Source: Gerris lacustris (taxonomy: Eukaryota; Arthropoda; Insecta; Hemiptera; Gerridae). From it: a DNA stretch of 64,000 nucleotides. Position numbers and translations under genes: made by a program. This document shows, piece by piece, positions 8,971 to 18,415 of the stretch. The notes under the pieces are model-generated. The model worked only from the letters and a program-made list of their open reading frames with translations, ran no database searches and was not told where the DNA came from. Each line of letters opens with the position of its first letter. Positions within the stretch are counted from its first letter, which is position 1. The stretch lies in the NCBI GenBank assembly GCA_951217055.1, contig OX578281.1:9268447-9332446 (forward strand). The letters run 5' to 3'.

Positions 8971-9090
8971 GGTTACTGATTGCAAAATAGGTACCAGACC
9001 TTCTAGTGATGATTATGGATTACATATGTAGAATTTATTCAAACTAGTTTTTCCTCTTCTGAGTCACCTCTCTAGAAGATTTCACCTTCT

Positions 9091-9150
9091 AGAATCCACA
9101 AGAAAACACTAGAATCCACAAGAAAACACTAGAATCCACAAGAAAACACT
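9091..9150 (+). repeat. minisatellite, 3 x 20 bp
   Basis: Three identical tandem copies of agaatccacaagaaaacact. Nothing else is seen between 8971 and 9349. Confidence 0.9.
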
Positions 9151-9349
9151 AATCTTCTTTTCTGTTGGGTTTCCCCTTAATATTAAAGGAGGATTGAAAC
9201 CCTGTCTGAGAACGCTGGTAAATGGCGTAAAAAAGAAGGGGGTGTTATTGTGGACTGTGAATAATATAGTAAGTTAATTTGGGAATGTTGTATCCGGTAA
9301 GGCGGCAGAGAACACAAAAATCTAAGTTCGTCTGGAAGGTAAGAGTAAA

Positions 9350-9862
9350 TCTAGAACTTATTAACAATGTAATACCGTGTTTTTGCACACTGCAATAAGG
9401 TACACAATTTGTGATAGTGACAGACACCAAGGGATGTGCCACTCAAAAATGGCACATAGGAACTGCTCCAACATCAGACATACGTCATCAAGATGTTTGA
9501 GTGGCACATCCCTTGGTATCTCTCACTATCACAAATTGTGTACCTTATTGCAGTGTGCAAAAACACGGTATTACATTGTTAATGTGTTTTGCCAGCCAAG
9601 CAAGAATAGCGGTGTGAGAGCACGCTCGTCTCTGATAAGTCCTGTATCTGATCTTCTTGATCTGGTATAGGTCCAGAGTTGGGTGGGCATCGTCGGGCCC
9701 CTGATGAGTCGGACGCGACGAAACGATGCAGGACATAGCGTTATGCCGAGCCAACATCTTGATGACGTATGTCTGATGTTGGAACAGTTCCTATGTGCCA
9801 TTTTTGAGTGGCACATCCCTTGGTGTCTCTCACTATCACAAATAGTGAAATTCTAGAACTTA
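9350..9862 (+). mobile_element. ribozyme-bearing short retroelement, copy 1
   Basis: An 11-bp duplication (tctagaactta, 9350-9360 and 9852-9862) bounds 491 bp. Inside, 9361-9498 is an inverted partial copy of modules that follow in direct order: 'gtggcacatcccttgg…cacaaattgtg' (from 9502), 'ttgcagtgtgcaaaa', a 140-bp spacer, the hammerhead (9687-9729), a ccaacatc/gatgttgg hairpin (9752-9783), and 'gtgccatttttgagtggcac' leading into a second copy of the first module. The inverted partial copy, directly repeated end modules and a hammerhead recall Penelope-like elements and their derivatives. No reverse transcriptase is present. Copy 2 is at 24841-25075. Confidence 0.75.
9687..9729 (+). ncRNA. 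hammerhead ribozyme (type III topology)
   Basis: All core nucleotides are present. Stem III is GCATCG (9687-9692) with CGATGC (9724-9729), extended by T9693 with the last A of GAAA. The cleavage triplet is GTC (9692-9694), with cleavage expected after C9694. The CTGATGA core is 9701-9707; stem II is GTCG/CGAC (9708-9711, 9716-9719) with loop GACG; GAAA is 9720-9723. Stem I is only the self-complementary GGGCCC (9695-9700) with no loop, so cleavage in cis looks strained and a dimer is plausible. Cleavage itself is an inference from the motif. Confidence 0.82.
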
Positions 9863-10322
9863 CCTGGAACTTTCCAGTCCTGGGAGTGTAAATGGTGAAA
9901 GTAATGATTGGATACGTGAAACCGACGGAACTTGAAAACATAAAATAATAATTTAACACAAAAACTTATAAATTGGCGGAAAACAATGGCGGGTTAAACG
10001 ATATTGCGGTGAGTGATGTTACTATACACAGTAGATGCACACTACCCCATCCACCTCCGATCCGGAAGGGATTCGCGTATCCCCTCCAGGCTGGAAACCA
10101 GATCTGCCTAGTTCACATGCAAACCGCTAGAAAGCGTCCACATGCAGAATCTAGGCTATAAAGCCCTAGAATATTTAACCTTCCAGACTCTGCCAAAATA
10201 ATAATTATTAACAATTCACCATCTTCCTTCTCTAAAGTTCGAGGTCTATTTTCATTTGGATAGTAGTTTTTATTTATATTGGTACCCCTTAAAGAAGAGC
10301 AAATTAGCTGACTGTTTAATTA
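9863..10322. other. receptor intron, no recognised feature
   Basis: A moderately GC-rich patch lies at 10000-10170 (a short open frame, 9973-10161, matches nothing I know). The rest is plain intron. Confidence 0.4.
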
Positions 10323-11323
10323 CAGCAAGGGCTGTCTCAAAAGTAAGTTACACTATTTTTTAAAAATCTGTTTGGTGCGCGGGAAAGGCTGAGAATCGCA
10401 GGGAGGTTTCACCCGGGTGTAGTGGCAGCGCTGAAATATTCCCAGACGAGCACCACCACCGGTGCGATAGCTAAGCTCCAGCCGCTGTGGAGCTCCACTC
10501 GTTCCCACCGCCGATTGCAAGGTCCGTGGTGTTATTGGTTTTTTTACAGCAAAAAACCTAAATGCGACCGAAATTCATCGTGTGTTGTGAAGTGTGTACG
10601 GTGAAGACGTTATGTAGAGGCCAATGGTTTCACGATGGCGCCAATCATTCATTGATGGGAGAACAACACTACACGATGAACAACGAAGCGGCCGCCCATT
10701 TACTTCCCGCACTGCAACTGTTGTTGAAGATATCCGAAGAGTGGACATGGAACGGGGCCTAATGCTTGAATAAATCCCTTGTGAGCTTTCTCCAAATGTT
10801 GAAATAAGCCGGGCTTCACTTCACAGGATCATTTTATCAAAATCCATTTATCAAATCCTCTCCATTTATCAAAAGTGAGTGCAAGGAAGGAAAAGTTGAC
10901 AAAACATTGCTTATGTTCGACAACGCTCTCCCACATGCTGCTGGTCAGACTCAAGACCTGCTTGAAGTGTTTTGATGGGATGTTTTGGGATATCCCCCAT
11001 ATTTCCCTGATCTTGCACCAAGCGATTTTCACCTGTTCCCGCTGCTGAAGCAACATCTCGGGTGAAGACGCTTCGCAAATGAGGACGACCTTATTAAAGA
11101 AAAAGTTGAAAGATTGCCAACCAGTATGGCGGCAGAGTGGTATCACGCTGGATTTAAAAAAAACTGTTACCACTGTACCAAAAATGCAATTCAATTCAAG
11201 ATTATGTTGAAAAATAAGTTAGGCATGAACTTTTCAAAATATACCCTTTTTTTAAAAAAAAAAAATTAGACTTTTTTAATATTAAAAAAAAAAGAGTGTA
11301 ACTTTCTTTTGCGACATCCCTAG
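10323..11323 (+). mobile_element. mariner-family transposon, decayed
   Basis: Terminal repeats: 5' agggctgtctcaaaagtaag (from 10328), 3' read on the minus strand agggatgtcgcaaaagaaag (ending about 11320), with TA just outside each end. Broken transposase readable in shifting frames on the + strand: FIDGRTTLHDEQRSGRP near 10640-10700 (helix-turn-helix linker region), then FDNALPHAAGQTQDLLEV near 10915, then FPDLAPSDFHLFPLL near 11000. The DN and PDLAPSD blocks are the second Asp region and the downstream catalytic block of mariner transposases. About 1.0 kb against the usual 1.3 kb, with stops and frameshifts. It sits in the receptor's last intron. Confidence 0.85.
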
Positions 11324-11486
11324 TATATTGCATACCGGAATTAAGCTCTCATTGACGTCTTGGCTCTTTTAAGTGGCCATCCCTGGTATATACTTTTGAC
11401 TCGATTTATTTTTAAGTATTTTAGAATAAAACTTAATTTACTGGTGTATTTTCAACAAAATTTAAACTAATATTTAATTGTTGCAG

Positions 11487-11537
11487 ATTATCAACACATC
11501 CTTTTCTTACTTAAATTTACTGCTGGCATCAAAGTGA
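11487..11537 (+). CDS. odorant receptor (7tm_6), last exon with stop
   Basis: Acceptor 'ttgttgcag', then 16 codons, INTSFSYLNLLLASK preceded by one more Ile, and TGA at 11535-11537. Insect odorant receptors typically finish with a short final exon just like this one ('…SYSyl.lL…'). It joins in phase 0 to 7337-7492 across a 3,994-base intron. The three exons together give 103 C-terminal residues. Confidence 0.9.
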   Translation: MINTSFSYLNLLLASK

Positions 11538-11551
11538 TGAAATCTACCTAG

Positions 11552-11557
11552 AATAAA
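11552..11557 (+). terminator. candidate poly(A) signal of the receptor gene
   Basis: AATAAA 15 bases after the stop codon. Further AATAAA motifs at about 11630 and 11668 are alternatives. Which one is used cannot be told from sequence. Confidence 0.45.
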
Positions 11558-11559
11558 TA

Positions 11560-11880
11560 TTAACTTACACTATTGTATTTGTATTAATAGAGTCTTTTTT
11601 CTTTTATTTGTTAATTATTTGTTGTTTAAAATAAACACTTGTGTATACTTATTAAGCATTTAGACCTAATAAAAAAAAATGTATTGCAGTTTTTTTCTTA
11701 TTTAGAAAACTTTAGTTATCAAAAATTAAATATTTTATTCAAGTTACTATTGAAAAAATATTTTGTTTTTCAATTAAATTCCCCATAACCATTTCTAAAT
11801 CCTGAAATAATGAAATCGTCAAAAAATACAAATAGAGCAATGCATAAAACCAACTGTTTCTAGAACTTAAGTTTCACTTC
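11560..11880. other. 3' flank of the receptor gene
   Basis: AT-rich sequence. From about 11740 it is paralogous to 8760-8930 in the receptor intron. Confidence 0.5.
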
Positions 11881-12707
11881 TAAAGGCGGAAATACACATG
11901 CTATTAAAAAAGCATGCCAGTTGCGAGTTACTAGCATGTCAGTAGCTGGCATGCTGCAGACGCTGTATACATTTGCCAGTAAAACAGCATGCTAGTATCA
12001 TCCGGATGGTAGGTCTTGCGCGAGCTACTAGCACATGACAATACACATACCAGTCACAGTTCTAGTTTTGAAACAGGCAATCGTTTCTTGCCTTCTTTTA
12101 ACCGAAATAAATTATGAAATAATTGTATTTGATTTAATTAATTCTGATAGTTTTATTAATTGTTTCAACGTACCTTATGAATGTATCGGTGCGGAATGAA
12201 ATTAACCAGATTGTTCTGTTACTTGCAAAGAACTGTGTTTTAAATTTTAAATTATTTGTAAAATAATAAAAAGACACGAAGAGTGTGGGTAAAGATTGGA
12301 TAGCTAAAAGGGAATTAGGTACATGGAGCGAGTCAGTGCCTACTAAATGAAATGCGGTTCGGGGACGTCAACGGTTTTAGGAATCAATTGCGAATGCTTC
12401 CGCAGAAAGTTGATGAGTTGTTGTCAGATATCCGCGAAGGGAAGGAACGCAACTGAAGACTGAAGGGCTGAGGGAGACTCATACTAGCTACTAGCAACCC
12501 TGGGCTGGCAGGCCTGTTTACACGTGCTTTATCAGTTCCCCCTCCCCTCAACTCGTGCCACTGGCAAGACAAAAATCAAACCTCGTGCGATTTACTAGCA
12601 TGATTTTTACTTGCATGCTATTAGATGTATACATATGCCAGTAGCTCTCCTCTGCGAGCTACTCGTATGTTTTGTGCGAGTAACTAGCATGTGTATTTCC
12701 GCCTTAA
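11881..12707. mobile_element. PIF/Harbinger-type element, non-autonomous
   Basis: Perfect 20-bp terminal repeats, aggcggaaatacacatgcta at 11884 and its complement ending at 12704, are flanked by TAA on both sides (11881-11883, 12705-12707), the classic Harbinger 3-bp duplication. The subterminal regions repeat 'gcatgcta' and 'actagcatg' many times, as transposase binding sites do. A coding relic on the + strand near 12345-12460 reads FGDVNGFRNQLRMLPQKVDE, resembling the N-terminal part of Harbinger nucleases. An unoccupied paralogous site exists at 8926-8945. Confidence 0.88.
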
Positions 12708-14160
12708 TGCGTGAGTCTCACACAAATTTTTTTCGTATGATGCTTTTCTTTTTCTTTATTTTTTTTTTTTCTTCGTTGCAGAAAGGTTCTTATGATTTCC
12801 AAACTTTGTGACCCTACTTAAATTGGACTTAGACCTTCTGTCAAGTTTTCAACATACTTTTTTTTTAATTTGATCTTTTGATTGAACTTGTTTGAAAGAG
12901 TAAGGTTCATCGATGTTTCGCTAACACATTTTTATGAGAGTTGCACGCGCGACCTCAAAGTATGTGACAAGCACTTTAATTTATAATTATGCCCAGCTCA
13001 GTTGGTAGTTGGGGTGGGTTTTATGATTAAATTGAAGTAAAAAAAAAATTAACATAAATAAAATGAACATATATATTTTCTGTATGAGCGCCAGGTTCTT
13101 TTAATTAATGGGGAGAAGAACCAACCCCGTCAACATTATATTACATACATTTATACTTATAAGAATTAATTTTAAGAATACAATGGTCTTAGCAGTGAAA
13201 TAAAAAAAAATAGGTGATGTTAGATGATTGATGAATAAAGTGTTGGGTTGGAAAATTCGGCCCTGGACCAACCACCCTAAAAATAAGTAAATAAGGAGCC
13301 TATTACAATAAAATAAAACTAAATGGGAAAGAACCCTAAACAAAAATGAAATGGTGCCAATATGGTCAACCAAACCAAAGAGAAAAAGAAGCTTACCTTC
13401 ACTTGAAGGGTTCGGACATTTAGATTGTGGAAGAAAAATAATATGTTGAAGAGTACCACTGGTACACTATACTCAGAAAAATATTACTATGAGCGTACTG
13501 AACAAAAAGAAAAAAAATCATCTCACATTCTCAGAGGCCTCACGGCCAAAGCCGCCGGCCACCACGCCGTACCATGAGCCTCTGCCTGGGCAAATCCAAC
13601 ATGGCATACCTCAGGACGCAACACAAAAACCAACCTGCCTGCATTATTTTATCAAAAGTTAGTGGAAATAAACTTATAAAAAAAACTTTAAATAATAAAA
13701 AAAGAAACACGTAATTGGGATTTTTTTCAAACCCTCGAAATCAAAATTATAATGAGCTACCTAGCAAAATCATAAGTGGTCAACCTGTACAATTTTCCAC
13801 ACAATTTAAACCAAACATTGTTGATAGAAAATTCACCCAGATTGATTACCAACCGTTACAAGTAGAATCGGCGGAATGGGGAAGATTCGAAAATCGCGTA
13901 ACTCCTGATTCGCGTAAGACGGGGTAGCCTAAGTCTGGGTATTACGTATTACTGTTTTTTTTTAGACATTTCTGTATATTATATTGTAGTTTCATATATT
14001 ATAATTGAGTCAAGGAAGAACTAAAATTGGCCACATTTTAAAAGAAGATGAAAGGCCTGAGTTTTTTTTATTAAACCTTTCGCACTATCTTTCTATTGGG
14101 GAGTACTACGTCAAAGTATATATTTTGTTTTGCTGAAACTCATAAATGGGATCAAACAAG
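12708..14160. other. mostly unassigned sequence
   Basis: I see no gene. Visible: T-rich tracts at 12740-12775; 'agctcagttggtag' at 12994, like a tRNA A box but without a partner B box; a short GC-rich patch at 13540-13630; and a 70-codon frame at 13715-13927 with no family resemblance. Confidence 0.4.
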
Positions 14161-14224
14161 TAAGGCGCGCTTCACGTAAGTAGGTACATGAGGCGATAAT
14201 CGCCGGTTTCTGTACGATTAAGTT

Positions 14225-14505
14225 AAAATTTTTAAGTGTAAAATTTTAATAGTGCATATTCTTTTTCTACACTTCGACCTCTAAATTGATGTATAACATG
14301 TCATGGTGACTAAAAACATTTTTTTAGTCACTCGCCATATTGGCCACCATCTTGAAAATATTAGATGTGAAATTTTAATAGTTGCATATTCTTTTTCTAG
14401 ATTTCAAGACCTTTAATTTGATGTATAACATGTCATGGTGACTAAAAACATTTTTTTAGTCACTCGCCATATTGGCCGCCATCTTGAAAATATTAAGTGT
14501 GAAAA
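14225..14505 (+). repeat. tandem duplication, period about 130 bp
   Basis: 'catgtcatggtgactaaaaa' followed by 'ttagtcactcgccatattgg' occurs at 14296 and again at 14428, with matching sequence before and after. The phrases 'catattctttttcta' and 'gccatcttgaaaatatta' recur in diverged form at 47390-47530, so this belongs to a dispersed repeat. Confidence 0.75.
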
Positions 14506-14599
14506 GTCGATAAAGTGTCCAGTTGTACAAATGCCGAGAAGCACCTGTGTGCCGATTTTCATGTTCCTAGCTATAGTAGTTTATGAATTGAAACAAGCA

Positions 14600-15410
14600 A
14601 CGGACAGACCAAACCCGCCCAGAGGGGGGGGGGGGGGGCAATTGCCCAGGGGCCCGGCTAAGGCCAAAAACTCAGGCCACCGTAACAAAGTATTGCAAGT
14701 AAGAGAAATGACTCTAGACAAGGAAGTTTCTTATATTGACAACCTCATGGAAGAAATTATTAGTTAAAGAAACAAATTTAGTTCCATAATTGAAGAAGCT
14801 AAACTTGTAGCCAACGCGTTGGCCAGCCAAATGCCAACAAGAGAGTTTTCTGAGAAGAGAAAGACGACAAGAAAACGTTTTCACCAAGAGACTTCTGATA
14901 AAGAATATGGACCATCAGAACAGTAGCTCAGAGTCAAAACAAGAGCGATTTAATAATTCTTAAAATAAATTATTATTTAATATTTATACGTTTTTTGCAA
15001 TTCTGAACCACTTTTATAAATAATATTTATCGATACCATCAAAAATAATGGTTGATTGCTCTTGGTCATATTTTAAAGTTTTTTTTTTAAAAAAAAACCA
15101 GAACATTCTGAGGTTTAAGAATAAGCAGGAGTTTTGATACAGAATGACTTTTTTTCGAAAACCCCAAAATAAGAAAATTTTTCCATTCGGATACTATGTT
15201 TAACTACAGCAGTCTACTTGTAAATATGTAAATAGATTTAAAGTAAAAAAACACTCAAAAGAAGGTGATATGGTTAAGGCAAACACTCATATTTAGGATT
15301 GACAGGGGGGGGGGGGGAATTGTTGAGACCGAAAGGGGCCCTCACAAAATATTTGCCTAGGGGCCCGAAATTCGTTTGGGCGGGCCTGGGACAGACAGAC
15401 AGAGACGTTA
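14600..15410 (+). mobile_element. decayed hAT-like element (tentative)
   Basis: Both ends carry G-runs followed by aggggccc motifs ('caattgcccaggggcccgg' at 14639, 'tgcctaggggcccgaaat' at 15353), similar to hAT ends I have seen. The interior has a broken frame, SYIDNLMEEIIS then EEAKLVANALASQMPTREF (about 14730-14850), and a lysine/arginine-rich segment, resembling the spacer of ZMYM-like hAT transposases. No target duplication found, so the assignment is weak. Confidence 0.35.
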
Positions 15411-16064
15411 TATAAGATTTCATTTGTATTTTGTACAGAAACCTAAAAGTAATAAAATGAATAAATATGTATTTAGTTAAGGAACATTGATAAATAAGGT
15501 AGGCCGGGTAATTAAAAATAACTGCATTTTTCTCAGAATATATTAAAAACTTAATAAACTGATAGATTTTATTCATGAGAGAAGTATAATATGCGACACA
15601 GATATAACAAATATAAACTCTTACCTGATAATATAAAACTATTATCAGGTATGAGGAGGATCAACCATAGAGTAATAACAATTCAATCTATTTGTTGAGA
15701 AAGGAGACAGACCTTGTTAAAGTTTTTAGAAAAATGTTCTTCTAAACATAAAATAAACATCGACTTCGCTGGTAGAAATCAGACTCCACAAATTCATCTA
15801 ATAAACTTGTATTTTTTTTCTTTGTATTTGTTCAATTTCTTTTTCCCTATCGAAATTCGTCAAAGAAATATCACTAAATTGAAACACTATATATATATAT
15901 AGGTATTTCTGGAGGAGTATTATTCTCCACATTTCCGTCAAAGTCACTTGATTCACCATTGTTTTTCACTAAAAACTTGATATAAACAGTAAACAGTTAC
16001 TTTAATAAAAGAACAGCAAATTAGTTTTATTAAATGTCAACAAACTCGCTAATCGTGCGTAAAG
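15411..16064. other. unassigned sequence with a short perfect hairpin
   Basis: acctgataat (15623-15632) pairs perfectly with attatcaggt (15641-15650) over an 8-base loop. No other feature. Confidence 0.5.
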
Positions 16065-16120
16065 CTGAAGAATTCCTCTTCTTTACCGCCCTAGGGTGGT
16101 AAAGAAGAGGAATTCTTCAG
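16065..16120. repeat. perfect 23-bp inverted repeat (foldback)
   Basis: The arm 16065-16087 (ctgaagaattcctc then ttctttacc) is exactly complementary to 16098-16120. The ten-base centre is gccctagggt. A longer hairpin with the same 'ctttacc' core lies at 39989-40080. Confidence 0.9.
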
Positions 16121-17758
16121 AACTATGAGACGCGCATGCTTAATGAATACAAGTAAATAATCACTTTCTACACATTTAAACAGAGATACAATGTTTATAT
16201 TTTGTATCAATCGTAGATGAACAGTTTTAATGAAATCTGGGTAAACAGCAGGCTCTGTTCACTCCCCAGTCAGCAAAGAAAATAATATTGTGCAGTCACA
16301 AAGAAATAAAAATAAAAATGCAAATGAAATAAAATAATAATAATAATTATAGTAACAAGAAAATTAAATTAATGTGTAACTGCTCAAGTGATAAATATAT
16401 ATTATATATATTTTTATAGCGCTTCCTATGGGGTCCCAGTACATGAAACTCCTAGCGGTGGTCATCCACCGGCCTACGTTATTAAGTAACTGGGTGGAAC
16501 ACTAAATAATTAAAGTCATAAAACAAAAACCTTACAAGTAAAATAATAATATAATAATAATTAAATATGAAGGGGCTTCAGGTTATAGTTCCCTGGATGT
16601 CTGTCTAGGGTAAAGGGGCTCAAGCCAGAAGCTGGTTAAAACTTACTTGCTCTCTGCGGATACTCGTTATCGAAGAAGAGGGGGTAAATTAGAGGGAAGA
16701 GAGAAGTATAATTTTAGCCAACCTCAAAAGTTGATGACTGATGATTACAGTGCTCTAACTCTAGCTTAACCGTCTGTTGGCTACGCTGCGTAGTTTTAGG
16801 GTAGCAATAGCGGAGACCTGCGAAACGCTGATGGTTTCCGCAATCCGGGAAGTTCGGCTCCTTCTTAATCCACCGTAGGTGAGAACAGCCCTAAACTTTA
16901 ACTTTAAAAACTAAGCAAGGAGGTAGTTTCTTGCAAACAGCTCTCTGACACAACTCACTGTCCTTCTGACTTAACAAAAACTCCACTAGCTGTTATAACC
17001 CCCTCAGGGTTGCCCATATAAAAAGTGAAAACAAAAAAAACTAAACCTAGACCTAATTACAATAAATAAACTACAACTAAAACTAAAGTTAGACCTATGC
17101 TACAATCCGCCCTAGATTTTATTAAAAACGTTAAAGTGTCTTCGCTAACTGAAGATGACTGGAAAGATGGGAAAACAGATTTTCAAACTAATGGAAAGGT
17201 TAAAAATAATTAATTGTTAATCAAAACCAAATTTAGATTAGACAGGTTAGTAAAAACAAATATTAATGGAAAAAGGGGAAAAAAAAGGGGTGGATATGAC
17301 AAACCCGCAACGCTTGGGTGTACAAGAGGAAAATCTAACCCGATATATGTTAGGGGTTTGTTTACTTAATAAACCCCTACATTAATAAATGTAGAAATCT
17401 ATCCAAGGAAACATGAAAATAATATGGATATGGAAATTCAAAGTATGCTAACAACTGCAGGTTAAGCCTGCTCACTTAAATATTTAAGGTGTTTTAAAAA
17501 CAAATTACTAAACGAGATCAGATCTTATATTAAGAAATAAGACCATAATGATGTAACATAAGAAAGATTGTTTTCTATATTTTAACTTGTATTTGAATAC
17601 TGCAACTTCAATACATAATAATTGTTAGAAGCAATAAAGATCTAAGAATGTGTGACATGATGTAAGAAACCATCCAGTGATAGCACTTACAGAATGAAAC
17701 AGAATTAAAATAAACTAAATAAATAAAATATATTTCAGTTATCTAAGAGGTCTCGCGG
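16121..17758. other. unassigned sequence
   Basis: AT-rich with a GC-richer stretch at 16590-16990 that looks like transcribed or retroelement UTR sequence but matches no family I know. No reliable frame. An A/T-rich microsatellite-like patch at 16310-16350. Confidence 0.4.
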
Positions 17759-18226
17759 CTACTGCCTCTTCAGGCGTCTAGTAGAATTGTCAGGAATGGA
17801 CCGGGAAAACAGACTGTGGACTAGTGGATTAAAATGGTCGGAAAGGGAATCGTGGAAGGATTTGTATCTGGATATGGCTAACTCTCGGACAAAAGGTACT
17901 TTAAGGTCGTTAGGAAGGATAAAATTGTATACAAAGAAGGGAGCTTCGGCTATTTTTCTTAGAATTTTGGATTGGAGAGATTGGATACAATACAATATAC
18001 AATAGGAATTGGAGGGCTTGGTGCAACCCCAGAGTTCTATGCCATATATTCATATGGGCTTAATAAGTACTTTGTTCAGCATGTTGTGTTTAGATGTGTT
18101 GTGTAAGAGTCTATGTAGGAGTTCAATGTGTGTTGCATGTTAGGGTGACAACAATCTAAGTGTAGCCCCAGATAGCGGATGGAATTGGAATGAGGAATAA
18201 GGATTTGCTTTGCTAATTTGCTAATA
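17759..18226 (-). pseudogene. Jockey/CR1-like LINE reverse transcriptase, C-terminal remnant
   Basis: The minus strand from about 18226 reads IPHSNSIRYLGLHLDCCH, the 'ip....vrYLGlhlD' block that follows the RT thumb in Jockey-type LINEs. Later comes a 78-codon frame (17759-17995): IQSLQSKILRKIAEAPFFV, then NDLKVPFVRELA and RLKRQ with a stop. This is the usual C-terminal sequence 'q.kiLR.i..aP..v.n…dl.ip.v'. The region between is broken by stops, and the catalytic domain is absent. A dead 5'-truncated copy. Confidence 0.75.
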
Positions 18227-18227
18227 A

Positions 18228-18415
18228 GGGATTTGAACCACGGGTCTCCTGTATTTCCAGTACAGATGCTCTGGCCAAAGTACTGGAAATACAGGAGGTT
18301 CAAATCCCGGCGCGGGAGTGTATTTTTCACTGTCTGTTTCCCGTAGTAAATAATAATTATAATTTGATTTAAATTAAAATTTAAACTGACCGTAGTATGA
18401 AAACTACCAAAAACT
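18228..18415. repeat. tRNA-SINE pieces in inverted arrangement
   Basis: A minus-strand tRNA half (ggatttgaaccacgggtctc, 18229) is followed by its + counterpart (ctggaaatacaggaggttca, 18284), so 'tgtatttccagtac' and 'gtactggaaataca' form a hairpin. The body 'ctgtctgtttcccgtagt' then continues as at 8690. The inverted junction resembles that at 7985. Confidence 0.65.

Noticed and set aside
12777..12810. possible acceptor 'cgttgcag' and a short final exon after the receptor gene
   Set aside because: It gives only nine codons (KGSYDFQTL) unlike an odorant receptor end; the true last exon at 11487 fits the family. The paralogous segment at 8950 lacks it.
12985..13020. tRNA gene suggested by an A-box-like 'agctcagttggtag'
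   Set aside because: No B box or cloverleaf follows.
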